Counted from the stretch's first letter, positions 14,576-22,263 are shown. The stretch is 22,659 nucleotides of DNA from Blastocatellia bacterium (GCA_022615215.1 JAKEHD010000134.1:1-22659); one strand, 5' to 3'. Notes: a model not told the origin generated them from the letters alone. Numbers and translations: made by a program.

Positions 14576-15247
14576 TTAAATCTCCATTACTGCAATACCC
14601 TTATGCAGTTCTTCGATAGTCATTTTCCGTTGTGGGGTCTTACGCCGGGGCGCGCGCACAGTGACCTTCTGATCAGTCCGAAACATCTGACTGATCATCT
14701 TCCTCATAGGCTCGGAAAGCCGCTTGAATAGATTTTCTTCCCAGTCCATCTGTTCATCAGGCGTGCGGTTGTTATTTAGAACGATCCCATCTCGTACCCG
14801 AGCGAGCCACTGGTGACTAATGACATTCTTGCCAAACACCTCGGTAAGGTGATCCTGGACCTGTTTGATCGTCACCGAGTCACAGATATCCTCAAACTCA
14901 ATGTAGACACTCCGGCCAGCCCTGGCAGCCAGTTGTGTCGAGACCGAGTTATCGTCTTCGCGTGCGATGTCACTGAGTAAGTCTGTCAGCATTCGGTAGG
15001 GATCGGCCAATGGCTGGCTGTCGAAATTCAACTTTTCTGTTCGGGCTTTCTCCTTGAGAGCTTGATAAATAGCATCGCGGATCTTTGGTAGCGAACTGTT
15101 TGCAAGAGGTCCACGCAGGGCGGCTGCGACGGCACTTATTAAAGTATCCATCAGCATATTGAAAGGTGCATCACTGCAGACTTGGCGATAAGCCTTTTTC
15201 CACCCTTTGCCACGTAAAATTCTTTCAAATTTATCTCCGTCTGGCAT
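14576..15247 (-). CDS. Unrecognised 223-aa protein, first gene of the QueC-like operon
   Basis: I do not recognise this family. It is predominantly helical and charged, with no signal peptide or membrane helix, and opens MPDGDKFERILRGKGWKKAY. Other landmarks are the acidic segment YIEFEDICDSVTI and a basic C-terminal tract VRAPRRKTPQRK. ATG 15247 has an ideal AAGGAG 8 bases upstream. The stop is one base before the QueC-like start, so the two are coupled. Two 60-base lines I counted in it are 50% and 47% GC, against 60% for one line in the neighbouring TonB receptor gene, consistent with transfer from elsewhere. In Qat and type IV CBASS a QueC-like enzyme is reported to modify the N-terminus of a partner protein. 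By position this protein is the obvious candidate partner, but it does not resemble QatB as I know it. Confidence 0.7.
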   Translation of the reverse strand: MPDGDKFERILRGKGWKKAYRQVCSDAPFNMLMDTLISAVAAALRGPLANSSLPKIRDAIYQALKEKARTEKLNFDSQPLADPYRMLTDLLSDIAREDDNSVSTQLAARAGRSVYIEFEDICDSVTIKQVQDHLTEVFGKNVISHQWLARVRDGIVLNNNRTPDEQMDWEENLFKRLSEPMRKMISQMFRTDQKVTVRAPRRKTPQRKMTIEELHKGIAVMEI

Positions 15248-15272
15248 ATTGTTTACTCCTTAAAACAGAGAC

Positions 15273-15301
15273 AGGATAAATCTATAATCTGACATTGTCA
15301 A
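15273..15301 (-). promoter_or_regulatory. Promoter of the QueC-like operon
   Basis: On the minus strand: perfect -35 TTGACA (15301-15296), a 17-base spacer and -10 TATCCT (15278-15273, 4/6). The expected start is ~20 bases before the ATG at 15247. The upstream sequence (15302-15340) is very A/T-rich, with two TATCAT motifs. Confidence 0.65.
15290..15300. promoter_or_regulatory. Palindromic operator candidate over the -35 box
   Basis: TGACATTGTCA is a perfect inverted repeat (TGACA-T-TGTCA) that overlaps the -35 hexamer of the operon. A repressor bound here would block RNA polymerase. The XRE domain encoded in the operon is the natural candidate. Confidence 0.45.
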
Positions 15302-15434
15302 GCAAAAAATGATAATTGATGATAAAATGTCGGATTAAAATGGAACAGCTTATCTTTGTCGAGTGCCTATGATGGAATCGTAACTGAAGTGCATGCCTCT
15401 ATTTACAGGCGGGAGCGAATCTTTCTTGGTTCGT

Positions 15435-17756
15435 TCACCTCGAACCCATGCGCAGTTTTATGCCGAATCGCGCAAGCGTCGGAGGGCCAATGGTCCTTAC
15501 AGGAGTGCGCCCGACCGTGTAACGCCGGTCGAAGATGTTCTCTACGGCTGCGAACACTTCGACACCGCGCGCGACCGAGCGGGAGACCAACGCATCGAGC
15601 GTGAAGAAGCGGTCGAGTTGCAACCTGTTCTGATCGTCGTCAAACTGAGCGCCTATTGCTCGGCCCTGAAAGCCCAAGGTCATCACGCGAGGATCTGCAT
15701 AGCGCGCCTGAAAGGTGAACTGATGGCGGGGAACCTGCGGTATGAGCAAGCCTTCGAGCGCCGTATTTGCAGGAAACTCCAGCACCGTAGCGTCGGCAAA
15801 CAGATAGCCGCCCGAAAGCGTCATCGTGCCTGTTATGCGCGCTTCGGCTTCAAGTTCCACTCCGCGCGAGCGCGTGCGTCCGAGGTTCTGTCGCTGGCGC
15901 GTTATCAAATCGGGCGTCACCGATAAGGTCACATTGGCTACGGCGCGTGTGACCTCGCTCCAGAAAAACGCGCCGCGCACGTTCAGCTTTTGATTCAATG
16001 CAGAAATACTTGCGCCCCCTTCGCCTCCCGTGAGCCGTTCGGCGCGCAGGTCTTCGTTCGCTGTCGTCACAATGTTCCCGACGCGAAAGGCCCTGTACAA
16101 TTCATTCAGCGTCGGCGCTCGAAACGCGCGATAGCCCGACGCCGTGAGCGAAACATTCTCCGTCAATTTATGTAGCACGGATAAACGCGGACTGAAGGCC
16201 GTCTCGGTTCTATCGTCGAACTGCCGCACGGTGACTGCGCCCGGTTGAGCTAGAGCCAGACTCGTCGAGAGCGCATCGTAATTGCGCCATCGGTCTACAC
16301 GCGCGCCAACGGTCACGAACCATCGCGGATGAATGCGAAGTATATCCTGGCCGAACACTCCAAGAATGCTTTCGCGCCCGCCTGAGCCGACAGCCGAAGT
16401 CGCACGCCCGCCGAAGAATCCAAGTTCGTCGCTTGCGCCGCGCACCTGACGAGCGTCTATGCCTGCAACAAGGGTCTGAAGAGTGCCCGCAGAGCGCGAC
16501 CACTGAGCTACCAGCCCCGTTTGCTGCGCGGGCACCCTCTGGCTGCGCGTGAGGTTTTCGCTGTTGCGGTCTGCGGCGACGGCCGTAAAGTCCTGATCGA
16601 AGACCTGCGCGCCTCCGTAGAAGCGCAGCACGAATGAACCGAGAGCTTCAGATTGCCAATCGCTTCCAACGGAGAGCTGGCGAATGTGCGTGCGATTCGT
16701 CTGTAGAGGGGTGCCGTTCTCGCGCGATTCGCCGAAGACGGAGCCGCGCGCGAATATCCTTCCCCGGTCTGAAATCATCCGGTCGAGAGTCAATTCCAAA
16801 ACCGTGTACTCGACCCCGGCGGGCGTATCGACGAGACCTCGTTCGCGCTCGTCGACTATACGGTAGCCGTCTGTATGAGAAGCTTCAGCCGCAAGGCTCA
16901 GGCCCCATTGATTGAATCGTCCGCCGACGAAGAGCGAAGCATTAGGCGTCTGCTGATTGCCGTAAGAGGTTTCGAGCGAAAGCGTATGGTCGCGCAGGGA
17001 GCGCGGAATGAAGTTGATGACGCCGCCAAGTCCGTCCGTCCCGTAGAGATGTGATGCGCCGCCGCGAACCAGTTCGACTCGATTGATCGATTCGCGCGGC
17101 GTGCGGTTCCAATAGACCCAGCCGCCGAAAGGGTCGTTGAGCGGGACCGAATCATTGAGCACGACTGCGCGGCTCGCGCCGCTTGCGCCCACCCCCCTGA
17201 GCGATACGCCCTGAATCGTCGGGTTCGCAGTCCGGCTCCCTGAACGTCGGAACAGGCTGAAGCCCGGCACCTGGCGAAGCGCGTCGTCCAGGGTCAAAGC
17301 GGCAGTGGCCGAGAGGTCTTCCGTCGTAAGCACGGCTATGCTTGCGGCCGTATCGCTCACGCGAGTCTCGGCGCGCGCCGCCGTGACGGTCATCTGCTCA
17401 GAGAGCGGCGCGGGCGCGAGCACTACGGTCAGTTGAACACCGTTCTGCTCACGAATGCTCCATCTTCTCTCTGCGGCGGCAAATCCCTGCGCCTTCACAG
17501 TGAGGGTGCCGCCGTCGGAAGGAACCGGTTCAAAAAGGAACCGGCCCTCGTCATCCGTAATTTTATTGGCAGAGAAACTCCCACTGCTGAGTGCCACCTC
17601 CGCGCCGACAACGGGCGCGCCCGCCTGGTCAGTGATCTTTCCCTCTACGCGGAAGTTTTTTGGGATTGCTTGATTGAAAGCCGATACTGGAAAGCAGAGC
17701 GCAAGCGTGAAAACGAGCACGCCGCATAGCCGCAGGCTGCCTTTTCGCTCGATCAT
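15435..17756 (-). CDS. TonB-dependent outer-membrane receptor
   Basis: 773 aa. A signal peptide (about 1-26) is followed by a CarboxypepD_reg-like domain (~33-115, VEGKITDQAGAPVVGAEVAL). The plug domain lies at ~125-255 (DDALRQVPGFSLFRR, IQGVSLRGVGASGASRAVVL, RVELVRGGASHLYGTDGLGG). The 22-strand beta-barrel follows, ending FGIKLRMGSR rather than in a terminal aromatic. Such receptors move ferric siderophores, cobalamin, sugars or other scarce ligands across the outer membrane with TonB energy. The gene lies 4 bases downstream of the sugar-dehydrogenase gene in the same direction and is surely cotranscribed. The pairing suggests uptake of the dehydrogenase's cofactor (PQQ) or substrate, but the ligand cannot be read from the sequence. 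The QueC-like operon starts shortly downstream in the same direction. Confidence 0.92.
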   Translation of the reverse strand: MIERKGSLRLCGVLVFTLALCFPVSAFNQAIPKNFRVEGKITDQAGAPVVGAEVALSSGSFSANKITDDEGRFLFEPVPSDGGTLTVKAQGFAAAERRWSIREQNGVQLTVVLAPAPLSEQMTVTAARAETRVSDTAASIAVLTTEDLSATAALTLDDALRQVPGFSLFRRSGSRTANPTIQGVSLRGVGASGASRAVVLNDSVPLNDPFGGWVYWNRTPRESINRVELVRGGASHLYGTDGLGGVINFIPRSLRDHTLSLETSYGNQQTPNASLFVGGRFNQWGLSLAAEASHTDGYRIVDERERGLVDTPAGVEYTVLELTLDRMISDRGRIFARGSVFGESRENGTPLQTNRTHIRQLSVGSDWQSEALGSFVLRFYGGAQVFDQDFTAVAADRNSENLTRSQRVPAQQTGLVAQWSRSAGTLQTLVAGIDARQVRGASDELGFFGGRATSAVGSGGRESILGVFGQDILRIHPRWFVTVGARVDRWRNYDALSTSLALAQPGAVTVRQFDDRTETAFSPRLSVLHKLTENVSLTASGYRAFRAPTLNELYRAFRVGNIVTTANEDLRAERLTGGEGGASISALNQKLNVRGAFFWSEVTRAVANVTLSVTPDLITRQRQNLGRTRSRGVELEAEARITGTMTLSGGYLFADATVLEFPANTALEGLLIPQVPRHQFTFQARYADPRVMTLGFQGRAIGAQFDDDQNRLQLDRFFTLDALVSRSVARGVEVFAAVENIFDRRYTVGRTPVRTIGPPTLARFGIKLRMGSR

Positions 17757-17760
17757 TGCG

Positions 17761-19062
17761 TTACCTCTTTTTATAAGTGACTCGCCATATCTTTTTGGCC
17801 CCGTCGTCTGCGATGAGCATAGAGCCGTCTTTCAACACCAGAAGTCCGACGGGTCGGCCCCACACTTCGCGGCTGCTCTCGTCGGGCGCCCATCCGGTTA
17901 TGAAGTCATCGTAGCCTCCGACGGGTCGGCCGTTTTTGAATCGGATGCGGATTATGCTGTACCCCGTGCGCCTGGAGCGATTCCACGAGCCATGCAGAGC
18001 GACGAACGCATCGCCTTTATACTCGGCCGGAAACATATTGCCTTCGTAAAACACAAGCCCGAGCACGGCCGAATGCGCCTGTATCAAAACGTCCGGTATG
18101 ATGGCTTTCTTCACGAGGTCGGGTTTTTCGCCCTTGCGTCGCGGGTCTTCGTTCCGGCCTATGTATGAATAAGGCCAACCGTAGAAGCCGCCCTCTTTGA
18201 TGGAGGTCACGTAATCGGGCACGAGATCGTCGCCCAATCCGTCGCGTTCCTGTACGGCCGCCCACAGCGCGCGGGTTTGAGGATTGAACGCAAGCCCAAT
18301 GGAATTGCGTGTGCCGGAGGCATAGATTTTATGCCCCGTGCCATCGGGGTTGTATTGAGAGATGGCGGCCCGCATCGGATCGCTTTCGACGTTGACGTTC
18401 GATTCCGACCCCACGCTCACATACATCTTCGAGCCGTCGGGGCTGAATATGACATTGCGTGTCCAGTGCTCGCGATAGCCTTTGCCCGGAAGGTCGGCGA
18501 TCTTTTCAGGCTCGCCTTCGGCAGCGGTCTGTCCCGGTTTGTACTTGAAGCGGACCACTGCATTGGTGTTGCCGACATAAAGGTAATCGCGCCAGAAGGC
18601 CATGCCGAAGGGCTGCATCAACCCGCTCGCAAAGGTGAATCTCTGATCGGAGAGACCATCGCCGTCGGAATCGCGCAGCACGAATATGCTGCCTGCGCGG
18701 TCGTCCGAAAGAAACACATCGCCGTTAGGCGCGAGCGCAAGCCATCGGGGCCTTTTGAAATCGCCTTCGGCAAACGTGTTTATTTCAAAGCCGGGCGGGA
18801 GCGCGAGCATAGCGCCTTCAGGCTTAGGGACGACTCTGGGGAAGTTCATGGCGCTTTCAGTCGCGCCCGGCGGCGGAAGGCTCGCGGGCGTGACTTCGTA
18901 ATGTCTCAGCGCAGGTTTCTGACCGCCCTGTGATTGCGGCGCGGCAGAGTTTTGCCCCGACTGCGCGCAGGCTATCAGCGCCCATAGGTTTAATGCGAAC
19001 GCTAAAGCGAGCGATATGTGAAAGGCGCGGATTATAAAAGCACTCTCAGGTCTCACTCTCAT
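17761..19062 (-). CDS. PQQ-dependent sugar (L-sorbosone-type) dehydrogenase, exported
   Basis: 433 aa. An N-terminal signal peptide (hydrophobic core ~15-33) and a Gln/Pro-rich spacer precede a six-bladed beta-propeller of the soluble glucose/sorbosone dehydrogenase class. The sequence shows the family's blade landmarks: PPGFEINTFAEG, RPRWLALAPNGDVFLSD, GLMQPFGMAF, YREHWTRNVIFSPDGSKMYV, ASGTRNSIGLAFNP, GGFYGWPYSYIG, ALHGSWNRSRRTGY and the final MLIADDGAKKIWRVTY. His and Arg in REHWTRN and the SWNR-RTGY motif are the positions expected to meet PQQ and substrate. The enzyme would oxidise sugars or related alcohols in the periplasm and pass electrons to the respiratory chain. No PQQ biosynthesis genes are in the window. 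ATG 19062 has AGAGG about 10 bases upstream. It is the first gene of a two-gene operon with the TonB receptor. Confidence 0.88.
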   Translation of the reverse strand: MRVRPESAFIIRAFHISLALAFALNLWALIACAQSGQNSAAPQSQGGQKPALRHYEVTPASLPPPGATESAMNFPRVVPKPEGAMLALPPGFEINTFAEGDFKRPRWLALAPNGDVFLSDDRAGSIFVLRDSDGDGLSDQRFTFASGLMQPFGMAFWRDYLYVGNTNAVVRFKYKPGQTAAEGEPEKIADLPGKGYREHWTRNVIFSPDGSKMYVSVGSESNVNVESDPMRAAISQYNPDGTGHKIYASGTRNSIGLAFNPQTRALWAAVQERDGLGDDLVPDYVTSIKEGGFYGWPYSYIGRNEDPRRKGEKPDLVKKAIIPDVLIQAHSAVLGLVFYEGNMFPAEYKGDAFVALHGSWNRSRRTGYSIIRIRFKNGRPVGGYDDFITGWAPDESSREVWGRPVGLLVLKDGSMLIADDGAKKIWRVTYKKR

Positions 19063-19264
19063 TTACTGATATCCTCTCTCGGTGTAATTATCAGCCATCG
19101 TTCCACTGATGCCGGACCTCGGCGTGCGATTTCGCCTGAGGACCGTGACGCCAGTGAGACATTTTCCCATGCCGGGCGCTAAATGCAAAGATTTGTCCGT
19201 CGTCCGTTGCAAAGGAGTGCAGAGCGATTCGAATGAATATGCATAGTGATTTTCGGGCATTTGC

Positions 19265-19870
19265 TCAATCGCATCTTGCTTGTGAGCAATGATCGAGTTT
19301 GTAAAGAGCCTCTTCACCCGGAGTGCAGGGGAGACAGGAGCGCCGCGCATAAGCGATCACGCGGCCCCGCCTGTCGAATTCGAATTGACAGCATTTCATC
19401 AATGCATCGCGAAGCAATCGACGAGCGCGTTGAACGCGGGACTTCGCTCCGCTCAGTGAAAGCCCCAACTGTTCGGCCAACTCCCTTTGCGTCATGCCTT
19501 CGAGGTCGGCGAGCAACAATGCCTGCCCGTACTTTTCCGGCAGGCACCCCATCACCATGATCGGCATCTTCTCGGCCAACTTCGCCTCCACATCGATTTC
19601 GACCGGACTCTCTTCGAGGTCGAAGGTTTCAGGTATGCCTGCGAAATGCCGCCTGGTCCGGTAATGATCGATGAGAGCGTTCTTCGTTATTCGGTAAATC
19701 CAGGCCGGTAATCGCTCCTCATCGCGCAGGGTGTCTATGCGCTTGTGAACGCGGAAGAAGACCTCTTGCAGTATGTCATCCGCATCTTCGGGGTTTGTGA
19801 CACGCTTGTATATGTATGCGCGCAACGGCTGATTGAAAGTTTCCCATATATCGAGCGTTCTCTCGCTCAT
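19265..19870 (-). CDS. sigZ: SigZ-like ECF sigma factor
   Basis: 201 aa. Region 2 is at ~8-75 (LRAYIYKRVTNPEDADDILQ, then EVFFRVHKRIDTL and LPAWIYRITKNALIDHYR) and region 4 at ~105-160 (LEGMTQRELAEQLGLSLSGA then KSRVQRARRLLRD). The C-terminal extension CCQFEFDRRGRV plus CLPC is typical of SigZ-type factors. The four cysteines could bind zinc or respond to redox. I chose ATG 19870 (MSERTLDIW) because GGAGG lies 8 bases upstream; the longer frame adds residues without family support. It lies 67 bases behind the exported cupin gene in the same direction and has no classical anti-sigma gene next to it. A TTGCTCA/TGAGCAA inverted repeat sits at the stop codon but has no T-run. Confidence 0.85.
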   Translation of the reverse strand: MSERTLDIWETFNQPLRAYIYKRVTNPEDADDILQEVFFRVHKRIDTLRDEERLPAWIYRITKNALIDHYRTRRHFAGIPETFDLEESPVEIDVEAKLAEKMPIMVMGCLPEKYGQALLLADLEGMTQRELAEQLGLSLSGAKSRVQRARRLLRDALMKCCQFEFDRRGRVIAYARRSCLPCTPGEEALYKLDHCSQARCD

Positions 19871-19937
19871 GATTTGCGTCCTCCGGCTGTGATACGGGCG
19901 AAGCGGCTCCCTTTGCCTTTCAGTCAATCCCATCTTA

Positions 19938-20744
19938 TCACTTTTTAGAATCGACGACCTGCGCGGCGGGCTTGCTTATGAATTCTATAATCATAAACTC
20001 GGCCTCCGCCTTGCCCGCATTTCGATAAGCCTTCCACTGACCGGGTTCGAACCATCGCGTCTCGCCGAGAGAGAGTTTCAAAGGGGATGCGCCGGATTTT
20101 CCCTCGGCTTTCAAGTCCACAGGCGAGAGGGCGACCGTGAGGGCCGGATAGGTTGAAAGCTCCAGGGGGTCGCATTTTGCTCGCGCAGCGCAGACGATTC
20201 GCGTTATGCGGACCTGTCCGTTTTCAAACTCTACTTTTCGATAGTTGCTATCAGGTTCGCGGTCTTCGGGAAAGAAACGGCCCCGGAACTTCGATGCTTC
20301 GACCATCTCCGTCTTGAGAATGATCTGAAGAAAATCGCTCGGAAGATCCGAGAGGTTTTCCACCTCGTGATTTTCCGGTTGAATGCCTGCAAGCCGATAA
20401 GCCCGCGCTTTCGTGGGGGGCCTTGTGGCAGGGAAGCTGCCCGAAAAGCCTTCCTTGTGTCTGAAGCGAACCGGGCCGCTGTCGTTTAGATAAACGAAGA
20501 TGGTGGCTTTGTCTGGGTGATTGTGAACCGGCAGCTTTTCGCGGGGCGCGTAATGTACGCGGACGACCCTGACCCGGTCGTTTTCAAACCGTAGCTTGTA
20601 TGCTTGAGGCGCGACCGTGAAAGGGTCTTGAGCCGGTGATTTTTTGGCGAAGGGGCCTGCGAGCAGCGATGCGCAGGCGAGGGCAAGTGCGAGCAGGCGA
20701 ACTGGCCGCGCTGCCCGATGATAGCGATCAGTCGTGTTCAGCAT
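19938..20744 (-). CDS. Exported double-cupin protein
   Basis: 268 aa with a signal peptide (basic start, hydrophobic core ~15-32, cleavage near AQD at 38-40). Two beta-barrel cupin-like halves follow. The first (about 45-140) has the cupin-1 style HNHPDKATIFVYLND, whose two histidines can bind metal. The second (about 165-262, KVEFENGQVRITRIVCAARA then SLGETRWFEPGQWKAYRN) repeats the fold but lacks the histidines. No catalytic activity can be assigned. The start ATG 20744 has AAGGA about 9 bases upstream. The next gene downstream is the SigZ-like sigma factor, so the two probably share a transcript. It is not a ChrR-type anti-sigma factor, which would be cytoplasmic with a zinc-binding anti-sigma domain. 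Confidence 0.75.
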   Translation of the reverse strand: MLNTTDRYHRAARPVRLLALALACASLLAGPFAKKSPAQDPFTVAPQAYKLRFENDRVRVVRVHYAPREKLPVHNHPDKATIFVYLNDSGPVRFRHKEGFSGSFPATRPPTKARAYRLAGIQPENHEVENLSDLPSDFLQIILKTEMVEASKFRGRFFPEDREPDSNYRKVEFENGQVRITRIVCAARAKCDPLELSTYPALTVALSPVDLKAEGKSGASPLKLSLGETRWFEPGQWKAYRNAGKAEAEFMIIEFISKPAAQVVDSKK

Positions 20745-20885
20745 TTCCAGAGTTCCTTTCCAAAACGGTTATATTATCCCTCATTCAATAACAGACGGAG
20801 AAGACGAAAAAAGGACGCAAGCTTTTCGAAAATTCCGTGAGGGTGCGATCCGAAATGGAGGTATGTGCTCGATAAGCAAAAAAAC

Positions 20886-20945
20886 TCACCACAGAGACAC
20901 CGCAGACACAGAGAGTTTTTCCGTGTCTCCGTGCCTCTGTGGTGA
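20886..20945. repeat. CACCACAGAG-type inverted repeat
   Basis: TCACCACAGAGACACCGCAG and on (20886-20909) pairs with 20923-20945 (GTGTCTCCGTGCCTCTGTGG and on) with one mismatch and one bulge around a ~13-base loop. It belongs to a type of interspersed inverted repeat that I have seen in many environmental bacterial genomes. It lies between the divergent cupin and zinc-ribbon genes. The rest of 20745-21011 holds nothing I can name. Confidence 0.75.
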
Positions 20946-21011
20946 AATCCCATTCCTGTTCTGAACATCTACAGCTTGAGATATATTACCGGCCATTTAA
21001 GAACGCCGTGC

Positions 21012-21017
21012 TATAAT
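21012..21017 (+). promoter_or_regulatory. -10 box placing transcription start on a start codon
   Basis: Perfect TATAAT, 7 bases before the ATG at 21025. No -35 box is visible at the right distance. Confidence 0.5.
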
Positions 21018-21024
21018 GCGGCCT

Positions 21025-21204
21025 ATGGGGAAGCGGATAATAGGGGTGGATGTCCTTGTAGAGGACCACTTCTGGAATGACGCGCATGGGCGATATGTTT
21101 ATTCGTTTCACTGCCCCGGCTGCCGTCAGCGAAAAATCATACCCGAACTCGGCATATACCGCTGCGATTGCGGCTCCTGGCTGATAGTCAGGGACCAGTT
21201 ATAA
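21025..21204 (+). CDS. 59-aa zinc-ribbon protein, probably leaderless
   Basis: A small protein with CPGC at about residues 30-33 and CDC at about 46-48, likely one zinc site, in an otherwise aromatic, charged context (HGRYVYSFHCPGC, YRCDCGSWLIVRDQL). I do not recognise the family. There is no ribosome binding site. TATAAT ends 7 bases before ATG 21025, so the mRNA probably begins at or next to the start codon. The in-frame ATG at 21016 lies inside the -10 box and is unlikely. Confidence 0.55.
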   Translation: MGKRIIGVDVLVEDHFWNDAHGRYVYSFHCPGCRQRKIIPELGIYRCDCGSWLIVRDQL

Positions 21205-21308
21205 TCGCTTTCATCGAGCGGCAGGGCGCATCATCGGCCGAAACTCCATACAGCATATTCATGTAAACGCTCTCGCTCGACTCCGATTTCAGCCGGACGT
21301 TCGAATGT

Positions 21309-21533
21309 TTATTCTTCGGCGGGCGTATCGGCGACCAGCTTGAAGAAGACTTCGAGCGTCACCTGGTATTCTATTTGTCCGTCCCTGACAGCGCCCCTCT
21401 GGTCGCGTATCTCGAACCATCTCAACTCTCGAACCGTCTGCTTCGCGCGCTCGATAGCCAACTCTATAGCATGGCTGAAGCTTTCATTCGACGTGCCGAC
21501 TATGGTGATTCCTTTGAAAACATCGTTTGCCAT
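21309..21533 (-). CDS. Dodecin-family flavin-binding protein
   Basis: 74 aa covering the whole dodecin fold: VFKGITIVGTSNESFSHAIE, then AIERAKQTVRELRWFEIRDQ and the final strand QIEYQVTLEVFFKL. The Trp of ELRWFEI (about residue 38) is the expected isoalloxazine-stacking residue. Dodecins form hollow dodecamers that store or buffer flavins in the cytosol. I chose ATG 21533 over GTG 21539 because AGGAGG stands 7 bases upstream of the ATG. It lies 84 bases after the methyltransferase stop on the same strand. Confidence 0.92.
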   Translation of the reverse strand: MANDVFKGITIVGTSNESFSHAIELAIERAKQTVRELRWFEIRDQRGAVRDGQIEYQVTLEVFFKLVADTPAEE

Positions 21534-21617
21534 ATTCACTCCTCCTGATTTCTACATTAGCATATCGGGCGCAGAGCCGCGAAGTTCACGTCCGCAAATG
21601 CGCTGAATGACCGTTCT

Positions 21618-22244
21618 TTATCTGTCACAGATTTTAGCCGCGCCTCTGTACATCTCGCCCAGTATGCGGGGCGAGCCGGGCATCAGGAAGCGGGCGAGAG
21701 TTTCAATCTCAAATCCCGCTTCTTCGATGAGCCGGTCAATCGCGCGATTCATATTGCATCCCCGGCCCACGATTCGTTGAATCGGATTGAAGAAATCCTG
21801 ACGCCTTGCCACGCGCGCGTCGTCGCTTCTCCCATGTTCGAGAAAGATGAAACGGCCTTCCGGCTTGAGCACACGCCTTATCTCGGCGAGGGCGGACGGG
21901 AGATCTGCGATGGAGCATAGCGTAAACGTCGAAACTACGGAATCGAATCTTTGATCTTCGAAGGGCATCCTGTGGCTTGCATCGAGATGGAACTGCTCGA
22001 CCGGCATGCGAGCTTCGTCAATTCTCTTCGCCACCCGGTCTGCAAGCATCTGCTCGGAATCGATAGCCGTCAATCGCGTGACCTCCTGTGGATAGTAAGG
22101 CAGGTTGAGACCTGTGCCGAATCCTATTTCGAGCGCCTCGCCTCTTACAGGCGCGAGGGCGCGACTGCGTTGCTCGCCTACCTCTTCGGTTCCTAAAGAC
22201 CGGTCGAGCAGGCGCGGGAATATATAGTTTGAATACAACCCCAT
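21618..22244 (-). CDS. Class I SAM-dependent methyltransferase
   Basis: 208 aa. Motif I is EIGFGTGLNLPYY (about residues 39-51), the acidic end of strand 2 is TAIDSEQ, motif II/III is the HLDASHRMPFEDQRFDSVVS region, and the post-motif is VLKPEGRFIFLEHG. The Pfam Methyltransf_11 type fits well. The C-terminal part (FFNPIQRIVGRGCNMNRAID) matches proteins annotated as phospholipid or ubiquinone/menaquinone-type methyltransferases, but the substrate is not determinable. The gene follows the hydrolase by 19 bases, so it is likely its operon partner; the start lacks a clear ribosome binding site. Confidence 0.88.
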   Translation of the reverse strand: MGLYSNYIFPRLLDRSLGTEEVGEQRSRALAPVRGEALEIGFGTGLNLPYYPQEVTRLTAIDSEQMLADRVAKRIDEARMPVEQFHLDASHRMPFEDQRFDSVVSTFTLCSIADLPSALAEIRRVLKPEGRFIFLEHGRSDDARVARRQDFFNPIQRIVGRGCNMNRAIDRLIEEAGFEIETLARFLMPGSPRILGEMYRGAAKICDR

Positions 22245-22263
22245 TGACTATTCGGTTCACCGT

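Noticed and set aside
11308..15247. A canonical Qat system or type IV CBASS
   Set aside because: QatA-type ATPase, TatD nuclease, CD-NTase and the transglycosylase-like partners are all missing from the window, and the 223-aa protein does not resemble QatB as I know it.
11245..15434. Attachment-site direct repeats bordering the defence-like operon
   Set aside because: I compared 11245-11307 with 15303-15434 by eye and found no shared direct repeat longer than chance, and no integrase or tRNA gene flanks the block.
17674..18933. Plus-strand frames at 17674-18168 and 18277-18933
   Set aside because: They cover the PQQ-type dehydrogenase on the antisense strand and show no family features.
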